Source of the DNA: Enchytraeus crypticus
Taxonomy: Eukaryota; Annelida; Clitellata; Enchytraeida; Enchytraeidae
Reading direction: 5' to 3'
Assembly (NCBI GenBank): GCA_905160935.1
Contig: CAJHZI010000240.1
Coordinates: 512,501-576,500 of the forward strand
DNA: 64,000 nucleotides
Position numbers and translations under genes: made by a program. The notes beneath the pieces were generated by a model. That model ran no database searches and was not told the origin of the DNA. It was given only the letters and a program-made list of their open reading frames with translations. Below, piece after piece: positions 1 to 11,604 of the stretch (position 1 is its first letter; each line of letters starts with the position of its first letter).

Positions 1-135
1 ACCGACATCGATGTCGTTAAGATATCCGACAGCGGATCAGTATGTACGGTGTTCAAATCCTGGGCTTTACTGTCACTAATATCGCTTTCAAGAGATGAAA
101 CTGACGTTAACGTTGACTTTGCGGCTTTTTAAAGC
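1..135 (+). repeat. tRNA-like SINE (SINE-1), copy at left edge
   Basis: Copy of a roughly 125-bp dispersed repeat seen many times in this window. It has a tRNA-like head with the stretch GCGGATCAGTATGT and a box-B-like GTGTTCAAATCC, followed by a tail TCACTAATATCGC and AAACTGACGTTAAC. Pol III origin is inferred from the box-B match and the tRNA-like spacing. The head may be cut by the window edge. Confidence 0.7.
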
Positions 136-153
136 ATATCCTTGATTGATTTA

Positions 154-156
<3 letters not shown>

Positions 157-188
<32 letters not shown>

Positions 189-486
189 CGGTGCACTGCC
201 AAGTGGCAAGTGCAAGGTACATATTCACACTAAAAATCTGCTTTCTCGCTCCATAAGAGCACTCCTTAGATCAACAAGTTAATCCCTTCACAAAGTCTAT
301 GCCTTATACATACCTTATGTAGCCTACTGTATAGCTTAGGAAAAATATGGCTTCTGATTTAATATATCTTTGATTAAATATCTGCGTGATTAATTACATA
401 CCTCCTTAATTGATTAAAGTCAAGTCCTATACAGCGATTATACATCATCATCCAAGTCCTATACAGCGATTATACATCATCATCCA
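157..486. repeat. CT run, dispersed repeat and 32-bp direct duplication
   Basis: A CT run (about 157-185) leads into a dispersed repeat (about 186-330) whose body recurs near 32670-32830 and 44965-45070, recognisable by CTCCTTAGATCAAC and by a CTATGCC end. At about 423-486 a 32-bp unit beginning CAAGTCCTATACAGCGATTA occurs twice in tandem. No coding signal is visible before the first exon at 678. Confidence 0.6.
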
Positions 487-677
487 GTGTGTCTCGTGTA
501 AGAATTTCAATGGCAACAAGGATACGAAAATTAATCATAGTAGGCCTACCATTATTTAGCGAGTATTGCAATTTATTTATGATTAAGGCTAAATGAACAC
601 ATGAAGGCTATATATACATGTATATATAGGAAAATTTCACTCATCATGTTCAGAATTTCTCATTGTACTATTTATAG

Positions 678-787
678 CTTCCACTACCAGGCGACGTACT
701 GTGAGACTTTGCTAGCCTCTAAACCTGTGCTTAATCTCGTGGTCGATCAACACATCGATGTTCTGATTGGTCCGCTCTGTACTGTTG
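678..787 (+). CDS. Gene A exon 2: ligand-binding domain, first lobe
   Basis: 110-nt exon between acceptor TTTATAG and donor GTTTGT. It encodes YCETLLASKPVLNLVVDQ followed by IDVLIGPLCTV, the 'VLIGP-C' strand typical of ANF-receptor folds. It enters in phase 2 and leaves one base into a codon. Gene B has the equivalent 110-nt exon at 48686-48795. No signal-peptide exon is visible upstream, so it lies outside the window. Confidence 0.85.
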
Positions 788-2134
788 GTTTGTAACAACA
801 ACAATAAGACCATAATTAGAGTGCAACTGTCGTCCATGACAACATTGTGCACCATAGTACCAAATTCAATCAGATGAGCAGAGTGTGGGGTCCAAAAAGG
901 GTGCAAGCCAAAATCCGGGAAGTCAGCTAGTCCGAGGAAGGGTTCTACTGGAATGGATGTTTATGCGTTGGTCTCAGTTCCTTGGTTCCTGAATGTTTGA
1001 ATAGGATGGGTCAAAGAGAAAAGCCTTCCACCGTCTATGAAACTATTTATACAGAAGAAAAGGATGATCAGGAGAAGATGAGGGGGTGCGCAAAAAGGAT
1101 GGAAGATAATTCCAGATCTGAATAGATAAAGAGAAATGAGTAATGCTCATTTCATAACGAAGAGAAATGGAATAAGCCATTCAACTAGCCATTTAAGTCA
1201 ATTTTGTGATTGGTGTTAGAAAGAAATTAATAAAGTTAAATAATATTAAATAATAATATTTAATAAATAAATTAATATTAGCATAAAATAAAATAAATAA
1301 AATCAAATTATAAAGATTTAATTTGAAATGGGTACATTGAAGAACATTAAAGTGGAAGAATTATTAATTCACATGTCACTGCGAAAGGATATGATGGAAT
1401 GTTATCAATTTCAATAGTAGGCTATACTTGCATAGTTTTAGTATTATTAGTTTTACATCGTAGATGTATATTGTTTATCGTCCCTAATTTCTGAACTTGC
1501 ACAAGGTTCTATATGTAGATCTAAGCCTTACATACGTAGCTTTTGAGTAATTAATTAATTTATTTATTTGTTTACAACTTTTCTATTTAATTAGGCCTAC
1601 CGATTGATTACTCGACTTAGTAATTGGATGATTGAATATTTCTTTAATTATTAAATTTATTGATTAAATTATTTACATGTATTGTATTTACAAATTAATG
1701 GACTTATGCCTACTCTCATATCTCTCTCTCTCTCTCTAACTCTCTATCTCGCTCTCTACGCGCACTGCCTACTGGCAGGTCCACGGTATATAACGCCTCC
1801 AATCATCTCTATATTCGCTTTTCCTCTTCATGTCCGCATACAAATAGATATTTAAAATATCTATTTGTATTTTCTTGATAATATAATATTAAATTATACA
1901 CCTACAGCATTCCTTTTAATGTACCATTATTCTTGGGGTGCTTCTGCTTATGACGATGTGAGCCTCTTATGCCTTCTTCACTTTCAACTTTATATTTACT
2001 GAGCAGGGGTGAGGATCATTTCCTGCGAAGAACACTAACAACCACATTCTCACCTAACTCATATCACAATAATCATAACATCAAGCGTATCATAATCATA
2101 ATAATCATAACTCACTGATGCTGATTCAACGCAG
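788..2134. other. Gene A intron 2: dispersed repeats only
   Basis: No exon-like sequence is seen. About 811-920 shares a stretch with 58065-58200 (both contain CTGTCGTCCATGACAACAT), an unnamed dispersed repeat. 1723-2030 is a minus-strand copy of the short GA-tailed repeat (CT run, then GCACTGCCTACTGGCAGGTC). A near-perfect palindrome of CAAATAGATATTT lies at about 1841-1867. The rest is AT-rich with nothing recognised. Confidence 0.55.
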
Positions 2135-2482
2135 ATTGCGCTCCAGCCGGCTTGGTCACAGCTTATTTTAACGTACCATTTTTTCCCGTCTACTGTCTGG
2201 ACGGGGCCGTTGCCAACAAATCCCTATTCAGCACCACCATAAGGACTCTAGGCTCTTTCCAAACCTTTGGGCAGGGTCTTCTCGCTGTCTTCCGCTATTA
2301 CGGGTGGAAGAGAGTGGTAATGCTGAGTCAGACGGGTGAGAATTGGTGTATCTCCGGACAGTCAACGGTGTCCCAATGGCTGAGCGGTTACGTAGAGCGT
2401 GTGGAGCAGATAGACATGCCGAGTGTACCAACGGATGATGAGCTGGAAGTGTACATGAATCTGATAAAACAACGTGGAAGAG
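2135..2482 (+). CDS. Gene A exon 3: ligand-binding domain core
   Basis: 348-nt exon after acceptor CAACGCAG, ending before donor GTAGAG. It encodes the ANF-receptor core with FPVYCLDG, TTIRTLGSFQ and FRYYGWKRVVML, the last being the family's 'WKRV' strand. It ends LIKQRGRG. Its counterpart in gene B (49793-50140) has the same length, and a hand count gives 73 of 116 identical residues. The nearest in-frame ATG at 2152 is internal to the exon and is not a start. Confidence 0.92.
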
Positions 2483-3501
2483 GTAGAGGATTTTTATTGT
2501 TGTTAAAAGAGAATATTGGATTGAGAAATAAAGAGTGATTGCTGTAACTAGTCTATATATTTCTCTCTCGATCTCTATCTGTAGCTATACCGTCATAGAG
2601 ATAGAGAGAGATAGAGAGCGAACGAGAGAGAGAGAGAGAGAGCGAACGAGAGAGAGACAGAGAGAAATATAGAGAGGAGAGAGAGATAGATAAAGAAAGA
2701 GGATAATTATTCTGTCTAGATTTCTCAAGGCAATATTTTACTCTTAATGTAGTGTAGGTATTATGCATTTTCGGGACTTTTAATCATGTAATTTAACTAA
2801 AGCAAAAACTTAATTTTAGGCAAAACATTTCACGACTATGCCTGTACGCATAAAAATAGACCTGAAAATATTTCTCTGTTCCATATCGTCGATGCTCTGA
2901 AAGAGCATCGACGATAAGAGAAAGTCCGATTCAGTATCGAACCCTTAACACAGGCATGGAATGCTACCAACTTGACCACTAAACCGAAAAGGGTATATCT
3001 AATATTTATCCAAATTAATGTTATGTTCTTTATTATCATAACATAAATTTGGTCAATTCTAGCCCTATAATTCTATATCTCCAATCAGAAGATATTAAGA
3101 TTTTTTTCTTTTCTTAGTTCCTATTGTTGAATTTTGTTGTAGGATTGTAGCATTGCTGTGAAATATGACCTATTCTTATTCATTTAGCCATTGCCTTTAA
3201 AGCGCATATTAACATATTTCATATTTAACTTCCGAACCATTTTAGTGATGAATTTCTTGCTCACGTAGATAGTTGTACGTAGATAGTTGTACGTAGATAG
3301 TTGTACGTAGATAGTTGTACGTAGATAGTTGACGTTTTTCAAAAAACAAGCGCGTGACTTGTCAACAATTATAGCATTCAGACTTGTGTCAGCCCAAGAG
3401 TGGTGGTCTGTACATGTGCTTAGTTATATGCATGTATGCATATATATATATATATATAATAAAGGTTTAATGTATGTTTTCTCATCGTAGGATGATGTCA
3501 G

Positions 3502-3540
<39 letters not shown>
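2483..3540. repeat. Gene A intron 3, left part: GA tract, tRNA-like repeat, 14-bp repeat, LINE tail
   Basis: 2560-2700 is a CT/GA-rich tract. 2885-2917 is a perfect hairpin (14-bp stem ATCGTCGATGCTCT, 3-base loop). About 2918-2995 read on the minus strand resembles a tRNA-derived repeat (TTTAGTGGTCAAGTTGG then AGGGTTCGATAC). 3265-3330 holds five copies of a 14-bp unit (ACGTAGATAGTTGT). 3462-3508 matches the 3' tail shared with the L2/CR1-like LINE (GGTTTAATGTATG, GATGATGTCAGGGAC). 3510-3540 is a TA run. Confidence 0.55.
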
Positions 3541-3546
<6 letters not shown>

Positions 3547-5122
3547 GTCGCATAAGTTCGTATACCGTTTTCAAATTGCAGTAATTCGGCTAGTAAAGGT
3601 CGCATGTTCATAAAATTTCGTATTCGTGTATAATAGATGTGAATTAGATGTTGGTGCAAGTTTATTTTCATTAGACCTGGAAATGACGTCACACGGCGCT
3701 GTCGCGCAATGTGACCCATTTTCTGACGGGCGCAGCTAGAGACACGCTGTGGCTGCATGCAGCGCGTGCCTGGAAATTACCTGATGTTGTCGTCCAGGAC
3801 CGCAGTCAAGGCTAATCAACGTGTCAATGTTATTGTTCGATGAGGCCGCGTATAATTTATAATATGGATAAAATTAAAATAATACAATTACGTGCACAGG
3901 CAGTAGTAGTGGCTAAAGAAGGATATTCGCATAAATGTATTGCACAAAAGTTAAATCGGAGTAAGTGTTGGGTTACGAAGTGGGTAGGTCGAAGCAAATT
4001 TGACGAAAAACTAGTGGATATGAAACGTAGTGGACGTCCGCAGATACTGTCTAATACAGCCAAGCGTCTCATCCAATCCGCAAAATACAGACGTGGACAG
4101 AGTTTGCGCCGTATTTCAAATCAACTGAAATTCGTAATGAACGTGCTTCTAAGGACACAATTCGCAGATACATGGTTAATGACCTGAAGTGGAAGAACTG
4201 GCGTCGCAAAAAAATTCCACTGTTGACTGATGCTCACAAGGTGAAACGTATTAAGTTTGCGCGTGCTCATCGTAATTGGACTGTTCAGGATTGGTCAAAT
4301 GTTCTGTTTACTGACGAGTCACCCTTCAAAGTGTTTTACATACCCAATCCCAAGAACGACACTGTGTGGGGATCACAGGAGAGTAATGTTCCTCCCGCTG
4401 CTCAAATGAAGTTCAGTCCCTCGGTTATGGTTTGGGGCGGAATGACTGCACACGGATTAACGAGTCTGCACTTCAGTCCGAACGGTACACGACTTAACTC
4501 GGATTATTACATTGTAAACATACTGGATAAACTCGTCAAGCCAGCGTTTCAAAGAATCGTAACCGGCGGCAACGTTACTCGAGTAAAGCTGTTCAATGAC
4601 AATGACCTTGGCATCTTTCAACAGGATGGTGCAAGATGTCATACATCAGCCAAAACAACAAGATGGTTGGAAGACAACATTCCATCGTACATTAAGCCGA
4701 AGGACTGGCCACCGAACTCTCCAGACCTTTCTCCTATCGAGAACCTGTGGAGTATTCTGTCGTTTAGTGTCTACCGCGATCCAGAGCCCACGAATGTTGT
4801 GCAGCTGAAACGTCGTCTACAACAAGCTTGGAGATCAGTGAAAGTGGAAATACTTCAGACATTAATCAAATCTATGCCGGATAGAATACTCGCTGTCATT
4901 AAGCAAAAAGGAAATACTATAAAATATTAGTTTTTGCGAAAATGTGACGTCATTCAGAAAAATTTCAGTTTCTACTTAATTACTTGTACGATTACAAATT
5001 AAATTGTACCCATATATTTTATTTATCGTGTCTACATACTGTCCAAATTTGGTTTAAAACGGTTAAGTAGTTCCAGAGTTAATGCGATTTGAAAACGGTA
5101 TACGAACTTATGCGACACCCTA
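3541..5122 (+). mobile_element. Tc1/mariner-type DNA transposon with TA target duplication
   Basis: The ends at 3543-3576 and 5087-5120 are perfect 34-bp inverted repeats beginning GGGTGTCGCATAAGTTCGTA, flanked on both sides by TA within a TA microsatellite, as expected for Tc1/mariner insertion. The element is about 1.58 kb and holds one transposase gene in two frames. It sits in intron 3 of gene A in the same orientation as the host gene. The perfect inverted ends suggest a fairly young insertion. Confidence 0.93.
3864..4930 (+). pseudogene. Tc1/mariner transposase, DD37E type, frameshifted
   Basis: The likely start is ATG 3864 (MDKIKIIQLRAQ); an upstream in-frame ATG at 3840 is also possible. 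The N-terminal third has the paired helix-turn-helix region (AKEGYSHKCIAQKLNRS) with the basic hook KRSGRPQ. A one-base shift near 4126 moves the reading frame, and the rest continues from EIRNERASKDTIRRYM. Catalytic residues are visible: D in FTDES, D in QQDGARCHTS and E in PDLSPIENLW, with 37 residues between the last D and E, so a DD37E spacing rather than the DD34E of classic Tc1. The stop is at 4928-4930. Because of the frameshift the copy should be inactive unless the shift is a sequencing error. Confidence 0.88.
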
Positions 5123-5129
5123 TATATAT

Positions 5130-5445
5130 ATATATCCCCGTGCTTTGTCTGGATTGTTTGAAAATAGACTACCGGTGACTGCATTATCGTCATATTAAAT
5201 TGATTCCCAGCTTAACAAGGATCGGGATAAGAGTAGACCTTCTCCAATCCTCTCTGTCTCGTACCTTATCATCAGTCAATCCACTATTTTGCCATTCGTT
5301 TATATCTAGGCGCTCACCAATCTAATACCGTTTCCGACGTTGGTTTGAATCTTAGTGCTTTAGTCGCCTTCTACGACACTTGCAGCCCACGGTTGATCTA
5401 CTCACCAGCAAACCGAACACAACACGGATACACAGCACAGCAAGG
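5130..5445. repeat. R3 dispersed repeat (one short minus part, one longer plus part)
   Basis: 5140-5180 is a minus-strand scrap (TTGTTTGAAAATAGAC, GGTGACTGCA). 5205-5440 is a plus-strand copy with ACCTTCTCC, TAGGCGCTCACC and GACGTTGGTTTGAATCTTAG. The same order recurs at 49436-49695 and, reversed, at 50680-50945. I cannot assign R3 to a known class. Confidence 0.55.
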
Positions 5446-5627
5446 GTACACAAAACATGTACAAATATCATCATCATCTCCCTTTAACTCCAAGTTTAAC
5501 CAGGGTCGAGAAAGATATACAAAATGTGTATAAATATAAAAATCTATTTTAACAAATATGTTACAAAATTAGAAAAGTGCTTTTTAACTTTTAGATTAAT
5601 TATTTAATTTATTTCATTGTATTGCAG

Positions 5628-5827
5628 TTGTAATCGTCTGTCACTTTGAATCGAGAGAAGTCACCAGGGTGTTGTACAAGGCCCAGGACATGGGCATGAC
5701 TGAAGGAGACTACGTCTTCATCAGGTACTGGCCCACAGCATCAGAGGTCAACGACTACTTCAGTTACACAGATCTCATGGGTACACACGTCGACTATAGA
5801 ATGCAGGCATACTACGCCTTCAAACAG
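5628..5827 (+). CDS. Gene A exon 4: ligand-binding domain, second lobe
   Basis: 200-nt exon after acceptor TATTGCAG. It encodes VVIVCHFESREVTRVL, then AQDMGMTEGDYVFIRYWP, matching the ANF-receptor segment in which the ligand-binding lobe continues. It ends AYYAFKQ in phase 0. The donor is GTTCCC, weaker than the GTGAGA at the equivalent junction of gene B, but the reading frame and the match to B fix the boundary. It is one codon shorter than the B exon. Confidence 0.88.
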
Positions 5828-6446
5828 GTTCCCTTTCGATGTCAAATAAGATAATGGGCTTAGCCTAAATAAGATAATGGGTTTAGCTTAGAAAAGATTA
5901 TGGGTTTAGCGTTTTTAATTTTAATTTCTTGAATGTTTCAGCCGTGCGGTGGTTATTAGCGTCAAGTACGTCATGAAGTTTTAAATAACAGATCCTGCGG
6001 TGAATTGACCTCTCGTGGGTTCGATTCTCAGGCGCGCTGATCTGAGAGTAAAATATCGGACATTCACAGTACTGATTATGCTTACAACAAATAGTTATAA
6101 CATGTGGCATTAAACGTGATAGATATATCAACACTGCTGATCATTTCTTGTTTTATTATTGCCCGTTATGTTTAGGCTTGCCTTGGACTGATTGATTGCA
6201 AAGATATAGATAAATTTTGCACTGAAATGTGATCTCGCTTTCTCTTGTGATCTTAATATACTCAGTCGTCAACGAGTGGTGCTTTGTTGTCTCTTGATGT
6301 AGACTCTGCTTGAGACGTCCCTGACATTGCCTTATGACGAGAAATCGGATGTTAATTCTTATTTACTGATTGAAAATTGATTGATTGACTGATTGATGGA
6401 GGAAAGGAATAATAGATTTATTAATTGAGTTTATTTATATTTCTTA

Positions 6447-6477
<31 letters not shown>

Positions 6478-6843
6478 TAGTGCACTGCCTACTGGCAGGG
6501 TCATGGTATATAAATATAACGCCTTCACTCTTCCCTGTCTTTCTCTCTCCTCTTCATGTCCACATTTGAGTGGGTCTTTAAATCATCTAAAATACCTAAT
6601 CTCGGCCTGCCCCTGCTTCTATTTCCTTCTATTCTACCTTCCATGACATCTAGGAATAGACCTTCTAATCTTAGAATATATCCTATACAATTCTTCCTCA
6701 TATTTCTTAATACATTTATCAACTGTCTATCAATACCAATTCTCTCCAGACCTCCCTCATTTGTAACCTTTCAGATTTATTAGATATCATGTTTCTTACT
6801 TGATATCTGAAACATTCTCTTGCTTTTGATATTTCATTTGTAG
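5828..6843. repeat. Gene A intron 4: short tandem repeat, SINE-2, LINE tails
   Basis: 5845-5914 has three copies of a roughly 23-bp unit (ATAATGGGTTTAG). 5930-6140 is a plus-strand SINE-2 copy: TACGTCATGAAGTTTTAAAT, box B GTGGGTTCGATTCTC, GATCTGAGAGTAAAAT. 6305-6400 is an L2/CR1-like 3' tail (GACGTCCCTGACATTGCC) with GATT repeats after it. 6443-6783 is a minus-strand 3' end of the GA-tailed LINE; its reversed reading includes GRPRLGILDDLKTHS. Confidence 0.65.
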
Positions 6844-6954
6844 TTAGCTAATTGGGACGAGATCGACGTGGAAGCTTTGAGTTCTTTACTGGAGGAGGTC
6901 AACAGAAGAAACAAACTTCCACCTTGGGACAAAATGGTGCCCATCAACGCTACG
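6844..6954 (+). CDS. Gene A exon 5: ectodomain
   Basis: 111-nt exon after acceptor TTTGTAG, before donor GTAAAT, phase 0 at both ends. It encodes LEEVNRRNKLPPWDKMVP, very close to the gene B exon at 53276-53386 (LEEVNKRNKLPPWDNIVP). Equal length and phase support the assignment although the exon is short. Confidence 0.88.
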
Positions 6955-7311
6955 GTAAATACTGACTTATACAATTAGCTTTGGCCTTACAAGTTCCGAT
7001 CGTCTTCCTGTAATGATGAAATCGTTTGCTATTTGTAACATTAAAGTTTATTATTAATTGTTATTAATTTTTTAGTTTAAAATTCTTAAATTAACTTTTT
7101 GTATTCCATTTTTGATTAATAATAATCTATTTATTTTATATAATGATATTTATATTTTTTTTACGATATTTTATATTTTATTCGATTCAAGGTTATGGTG
7201 AATCTATGGCATTCTTGACTTTCAATTTTTGGGTTATAACTTATATTTTGGGTTTTGATGTTCTCACTCGACTCTCGTCGAGTTCAGACGTGTTTATAAT
7301 AGCTGCGCATA

Positions 7312-8463
7312 ATGGCTGAATGTGACAATAGCAATGTTGATACGCATGTAAATATATGTAACGCTGAAATGATAGCTTGCGAATTGCTGTGTTATTTGCA
7401 ATGTAAAATAGGGAAAATGTCGAACAGCAAATTACTCAGTATTATAGGAGACTTCTATTCCGCTAATGACATTGTTGAAGCAAAAGAGAAACTAGTTGAG
7501 GCTATCGATAGACTAGGTCTAGATAAATTGCCGAGGCCATCGAAGAGAAAAGCTAGTGAAAATAAGACAAAAACGGAGCTAAATAACATCTTCAACGTCT
7601 TCAGCTATTTGGATAAAAACCTACTCTTGGATAAAATTCCAAGATTCGTCGCAATAAGCGTGGATAAATTGCCTTCTGCGAAACTCGAGGAAGGTGATTT
7701 ACGTTGCGTTTTGAACAAACTGGATATATTAGAAAATTGAATGGATACACTCGCTCTCTCTTCCACGAGTAAATCAGACCCGCAATCTGAGAATTTAAGC
7801 TCCATTGTGGGTAAGTTAACAAACATTGAAGACAAAGTTTCGTTATTGACTGATGCCGGTATAACAAAATCAAATCATTCAAACCAGACGTCAATAAATG
7901 ATTCCCGTCAAATGAACATAGGAGGGGTTAATTCAGTGCGTTCATGGGCGGAAATTATGGACTCGAATACTTCGGGTAGAGGTAGAGCATCCGTTACGAA
8001 TGAGGATGAAAACGACGGATATACCCAAGTTATTTGTAGGAATAAGCAATCGTCCAATAAGAGACCTCGATCGTCACCGGGTCAGCAACAGCCATCCAAT
8101 TCTCAACCTAGACCTCAGCCGCAGCCTAACCCTAATCCTGTCAGGATAACTGGAACTAACACATCTACATGTGTACTGAAGGCAGCAAAGGAAGTGAAGA
8201 AAAATAAAATCTTCTATGTTAGCAATCTTTCAACAGACACCACATGTGAACAAATCCAACAGTACTTAAGTGGTTGCAAAATTAGAGTAAACAATATGTA
8301 TCAAGTTAAATGTAAGATTCCAGATTCCTTTGCATTTCGTGTAAACATTGAAGCTGATGATGTTGACGTGTTCATGTCACAGGATATATGGGCACCTTAC
8401 ATAAAAATAAGAGAGTGGCTATTTAAAGAAAAATCGAATACAACTACTTATAACAATGAGTGA
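7312..8463 (+). pseudogene. LINE ORF1, one reading frame split by an in-frame TGA
   Basis: The frame runs from ATG 7312 to TGA 8461-8463 with a single TGA at 7738-7740, followed at once by ATG 7741. The first part (142 residues) is charged and helical with no motif I recognise. The second (240 residues) has a Q/P-rich linker (SQPRPQPQPNPNP) and a C-terminal region KIFYVSNLSTDTTCEQIQQY that looks like an RNA-recognition fold, as in ORF1 proteins of several LINE clades. It is either one protein with a nonsense mutation or two coupled ORFs. The stop overlaps the ORF2 ATG (8456) by 8 nt. Confidence 0.75.
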
Positions 8464-11150
8464 TTTTGTCAATGAAACTTTTTTAGCGCCTGATATAGAA
8501 TTACATAACGGCGGTGATATAAGTATTGTGACCTATAATATGCATGGATACAATCAAGGAATTGTTATGCTTAAGAATTTGTGTCTCTCATATAAAATAG
8601 ATATAATATTTGTACAGGAGCACTGGTTAACAAATGATCAGCTCTCTTATTTTGACTGCTTCAATGATGAGTATAATATTTATGGATCGTCTGCTATGGA
8701 TGATTTGTTAGGTAAAAGTATTTTAAGAGGCAAAAGTTTTGGAGGCATATGGTGGTATATTTATAAGAAAATCTTTGTGTAATATGGCTTCAAATGTTAG
8801 TGCTGTTACATGTAGTAAGCGATTTATTGTTATAACAATAGACAAGTTATTGCTTGTCAATGTGTATCTGCCATGTTATAAGAATTTAGATGACCGAAGT
8901 GAATTTGAATGTACACTTCATTCAATAGAAGATGACATTGTAGGATTGAACTATAATTGTGCTATAATTGGTGGTGATTTCAATACAGATATGCTTGTGG
9001 AATCTGAACTGTCAAACTATATAAAGAATTTATTCAACAGTATGGGGATAGTAGTTAGCAATAACCTTATGGACTATTGCCCTATTAAATACACATTCTG
9101 TGTTGACAGTAGAAAGGCATATTCTTATATTGATCATTTTCTTGTATCTGATGTAAATCCGAATTTTATTATGTCCCTAGAGATACTAGAACATGTTGAT
9201 AACTTTTCTGACCACATTCCTGTAATTTTAAAACTAAACAACGCAGTGTTAAAACAATGTTTTAAGAAAAATAATCAGGTGGTTAATTGTCCTGCACATT
9301 CGATGTCGGTATGTAACTTGGACTGGCATGGCTCTAATATATCTGAGTATTATGAACAGACGAGAATTGAGCTATATGATTTGTATAGACTGCTCAATAA
9401 TGACCACCTAGATAAGTTATATGAAAATTATCCTGATTTATTTAGTCAGGAAGGTATTAATGGTATATATAATCAAATAATTTTTATTTTGAAAAATTGA
9501 TCTCTCAGAACTATTAAAAGAAAAAAGATGTACGCAAATTCTGGTGGGATAAAGAGTTAAATCAAATCAAACAGGAAACTATAAAGCAATTCAAATGCTG
9601 GATCAATGCTAGTAGACCTAGCGAAGGCAGCTTATACGATAATAAAATTAAAGCACACAAAAACTATAAAAGGGCAGTAATTACAAATAAGCAAAAATAC
9701 AAAAACAAATTATCAGAAGAACTACAATCTAATTTGCTTACCTCAAGTAGTTCAAAATTTTGGAGAAGTTGGAAGGGTTATTTTCCGAAGCAAAAAAACA
9801 ATCAATGTAATATAGCTATCGACGGATTTAATAAGGATATTGAGATTGCTAATGTTCTGGCCAGTAGTTTTAAAAAAGCCTGTACTCCAAACTCGATGGA
9901 AAAACACCAAACGTTTCGAGATATTTACTTTAGTAAAAAGGAAATGCCTGTAAATTCAGATAATATATGTCGCATTGAAGTAGGAATGATTGACAAGCAA
10001 TTGACAGAATTAAAACAAATAAAGCCCCTGGGGCAGACGGTTTAACAATTGAGCATATCGCTTACGCCCATCCGTCTCTAATTATAACTCTAAAAAATCT
10101 CTTTAACTTAATATTGAAACTGGGTAAGGTTCCAGATGCTTTCGGTGCTGGTGTTACTACGCCAATACCTAAATTTAAGGGTTACAAAAGAAAATTATCT
10201 ACGGATGATTATCGTGGTATAAATATATGCCCAATAATATCTAAAATTTTTGAGTACTGTGCTATTAAGTATGTCAATTTTGAAACCTCTGCTAGACAGT
10301 TCGGTCTTAAACAGAAAGTTGGGTGTATTAACGCTTTGCATAAACTTAGAAAAGTTATTAATTATTTCACTAACAGGAATACCACCGTTAATATTGGAGT
10401 AATCGATCTAAAAAAGCTTTCGATAAGTGCAGTGGATATGGGATTTTATGCATGCTACAAAATAAAGGTTTAAATAGATGTATCTTAGATGTGTTGGAAA
10501 ACTGGTTTTCCAAAAACTCAACCACTGTTAAATGGGAAAACTGCATGTCTAACTGTGTACCTTTATTATCTGGTGTCAAACAATGAGGAGTTCTGTCTCC
10601 AATGTAGATAACTTGTTGAATGCGTTGGAGGAATCTAAATTAGGATGTTTTGTCAATTATAAATGTCTGAATAGCTTTATGTATGCTGGAGATTTGATTC
10701 TAATCAGTATATCTGTTCCTGATTTGCAGATGATGTTTAATATATGTAATAATGTCTATTGATTTAGATCTGCCAATAAATACATCCAAATGCTACTGTT
10801 TAAGGATAGGTCCAAGGTGTAAATATGTGTGCTTTCCGTTAAGCATTCAAGGAGTAAATATTAATTGGGTTGATTTTATTCAATACTTAGGAGCCACTGT
10901 CTGTAAAGCGAAGTATTTTAAATGCCAATGGGATGAATCTAAAGGAAAATTCTTTAGAGCCGTTAACACAATTTTAGGAAGGTTAGGAACAAAGGCAGCT
11001 GAATATGTTATTCTTAAATTGATCAATAGTCATGCAGTGTCAGCATTTCTCTATGGCACACCTGCTGAAACCATGCGAGAGACAGAGTTAAAGAGTTTTA
11101 GCAATGCATATGATAGTGTCTTACAAAGATCTTTCATACAACTGACATAG
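8456..11150 (+). pseudogene. LINE ORF2: endonuclease and reverse transcriptase, multiply frameshifted
   Basis: The frame changes near 8740-8780, between 9500 and 9515, near 10025 and near 10410, and a TGA falls in SGVKQ*GVLSP at about 10582. Endonuclease motifs are present in order: VTYNMHGYNQG, FVQEHWLT, GGDFNTDM, SYIDHFLVSD and NFSDHIPVIL. The reverse transcriptase follows with DDYRGINICPIISKIFEYC and a decayed active site reading YAGDLIL where YADD is expected (about 10680-10700). The C-terminal region ends SNAYDSVLQRSFIQLT. The copy is dead on several counts. Confidence 0.85.
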
Positions 11151-11604
11151 CAGTAATAATGTGGTTGCAATACTATTTCGGTTTCTTGCCTCTAAATATT
11201 TTGTATGACTACAATAGATTTAATTTTTTAAAATAAGCTAGTTAAAGTCGGTGAATTAAATAGAGGGATTGATTTGGATCATTTAGATGAGTTTGAAAGT
11301 TTACAATGGTAATATAAAATTTTAAATGATTCTGTTGCTACTATTAGATTTAAACTGTGGAACTTCTTTGAACAAATATTAACTACGGAATCTACATCTA
11401 ATTTGGATTAGCATATGTGAACTGTTTATTGTATGGTTTGCAATACATGTATGTTATCAAATCTGTTAGACTAAATTTGTGCATATAGGCTAATTTCTGT
11501 ATTTTTCGTTTAGTTTTAGTTTCGTTTTGTTTGTTTGTATTTTTGTATCTGCCATATAATGGTGAATAAAAGAATATATATAACTTAATATTAAATTATT
11601 TACT

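Larger units (their letters stand above)
7244..11578 (+). mobile_element. Near full-length non-LTR retrotransposon (two ORFs, decayed)
   Basis: ORF1 and ORF2 lie in LINE order inside intron 5 of gene A. A candidate 9-bp target duplication, TATAACTTA, lies at 7235-7243 and 11579-11587, giving an element of about 4.3 kb that ends GAATAAAAGAATATA. ORF2 has apurinic-type endonuclease and reverse transcriptase regions spread over several frames. The target duplication is AT-rich and could be chance; the ORF content is solid. Confidence 0.8.

Noticed and set aside
601-677. ATG at 601 as the start of gene A
   Set aside because: The frame before the TTTATAG acceptor has no similarity to the gene B leader, and exon 2 begins at 678 by comparison with 48686.
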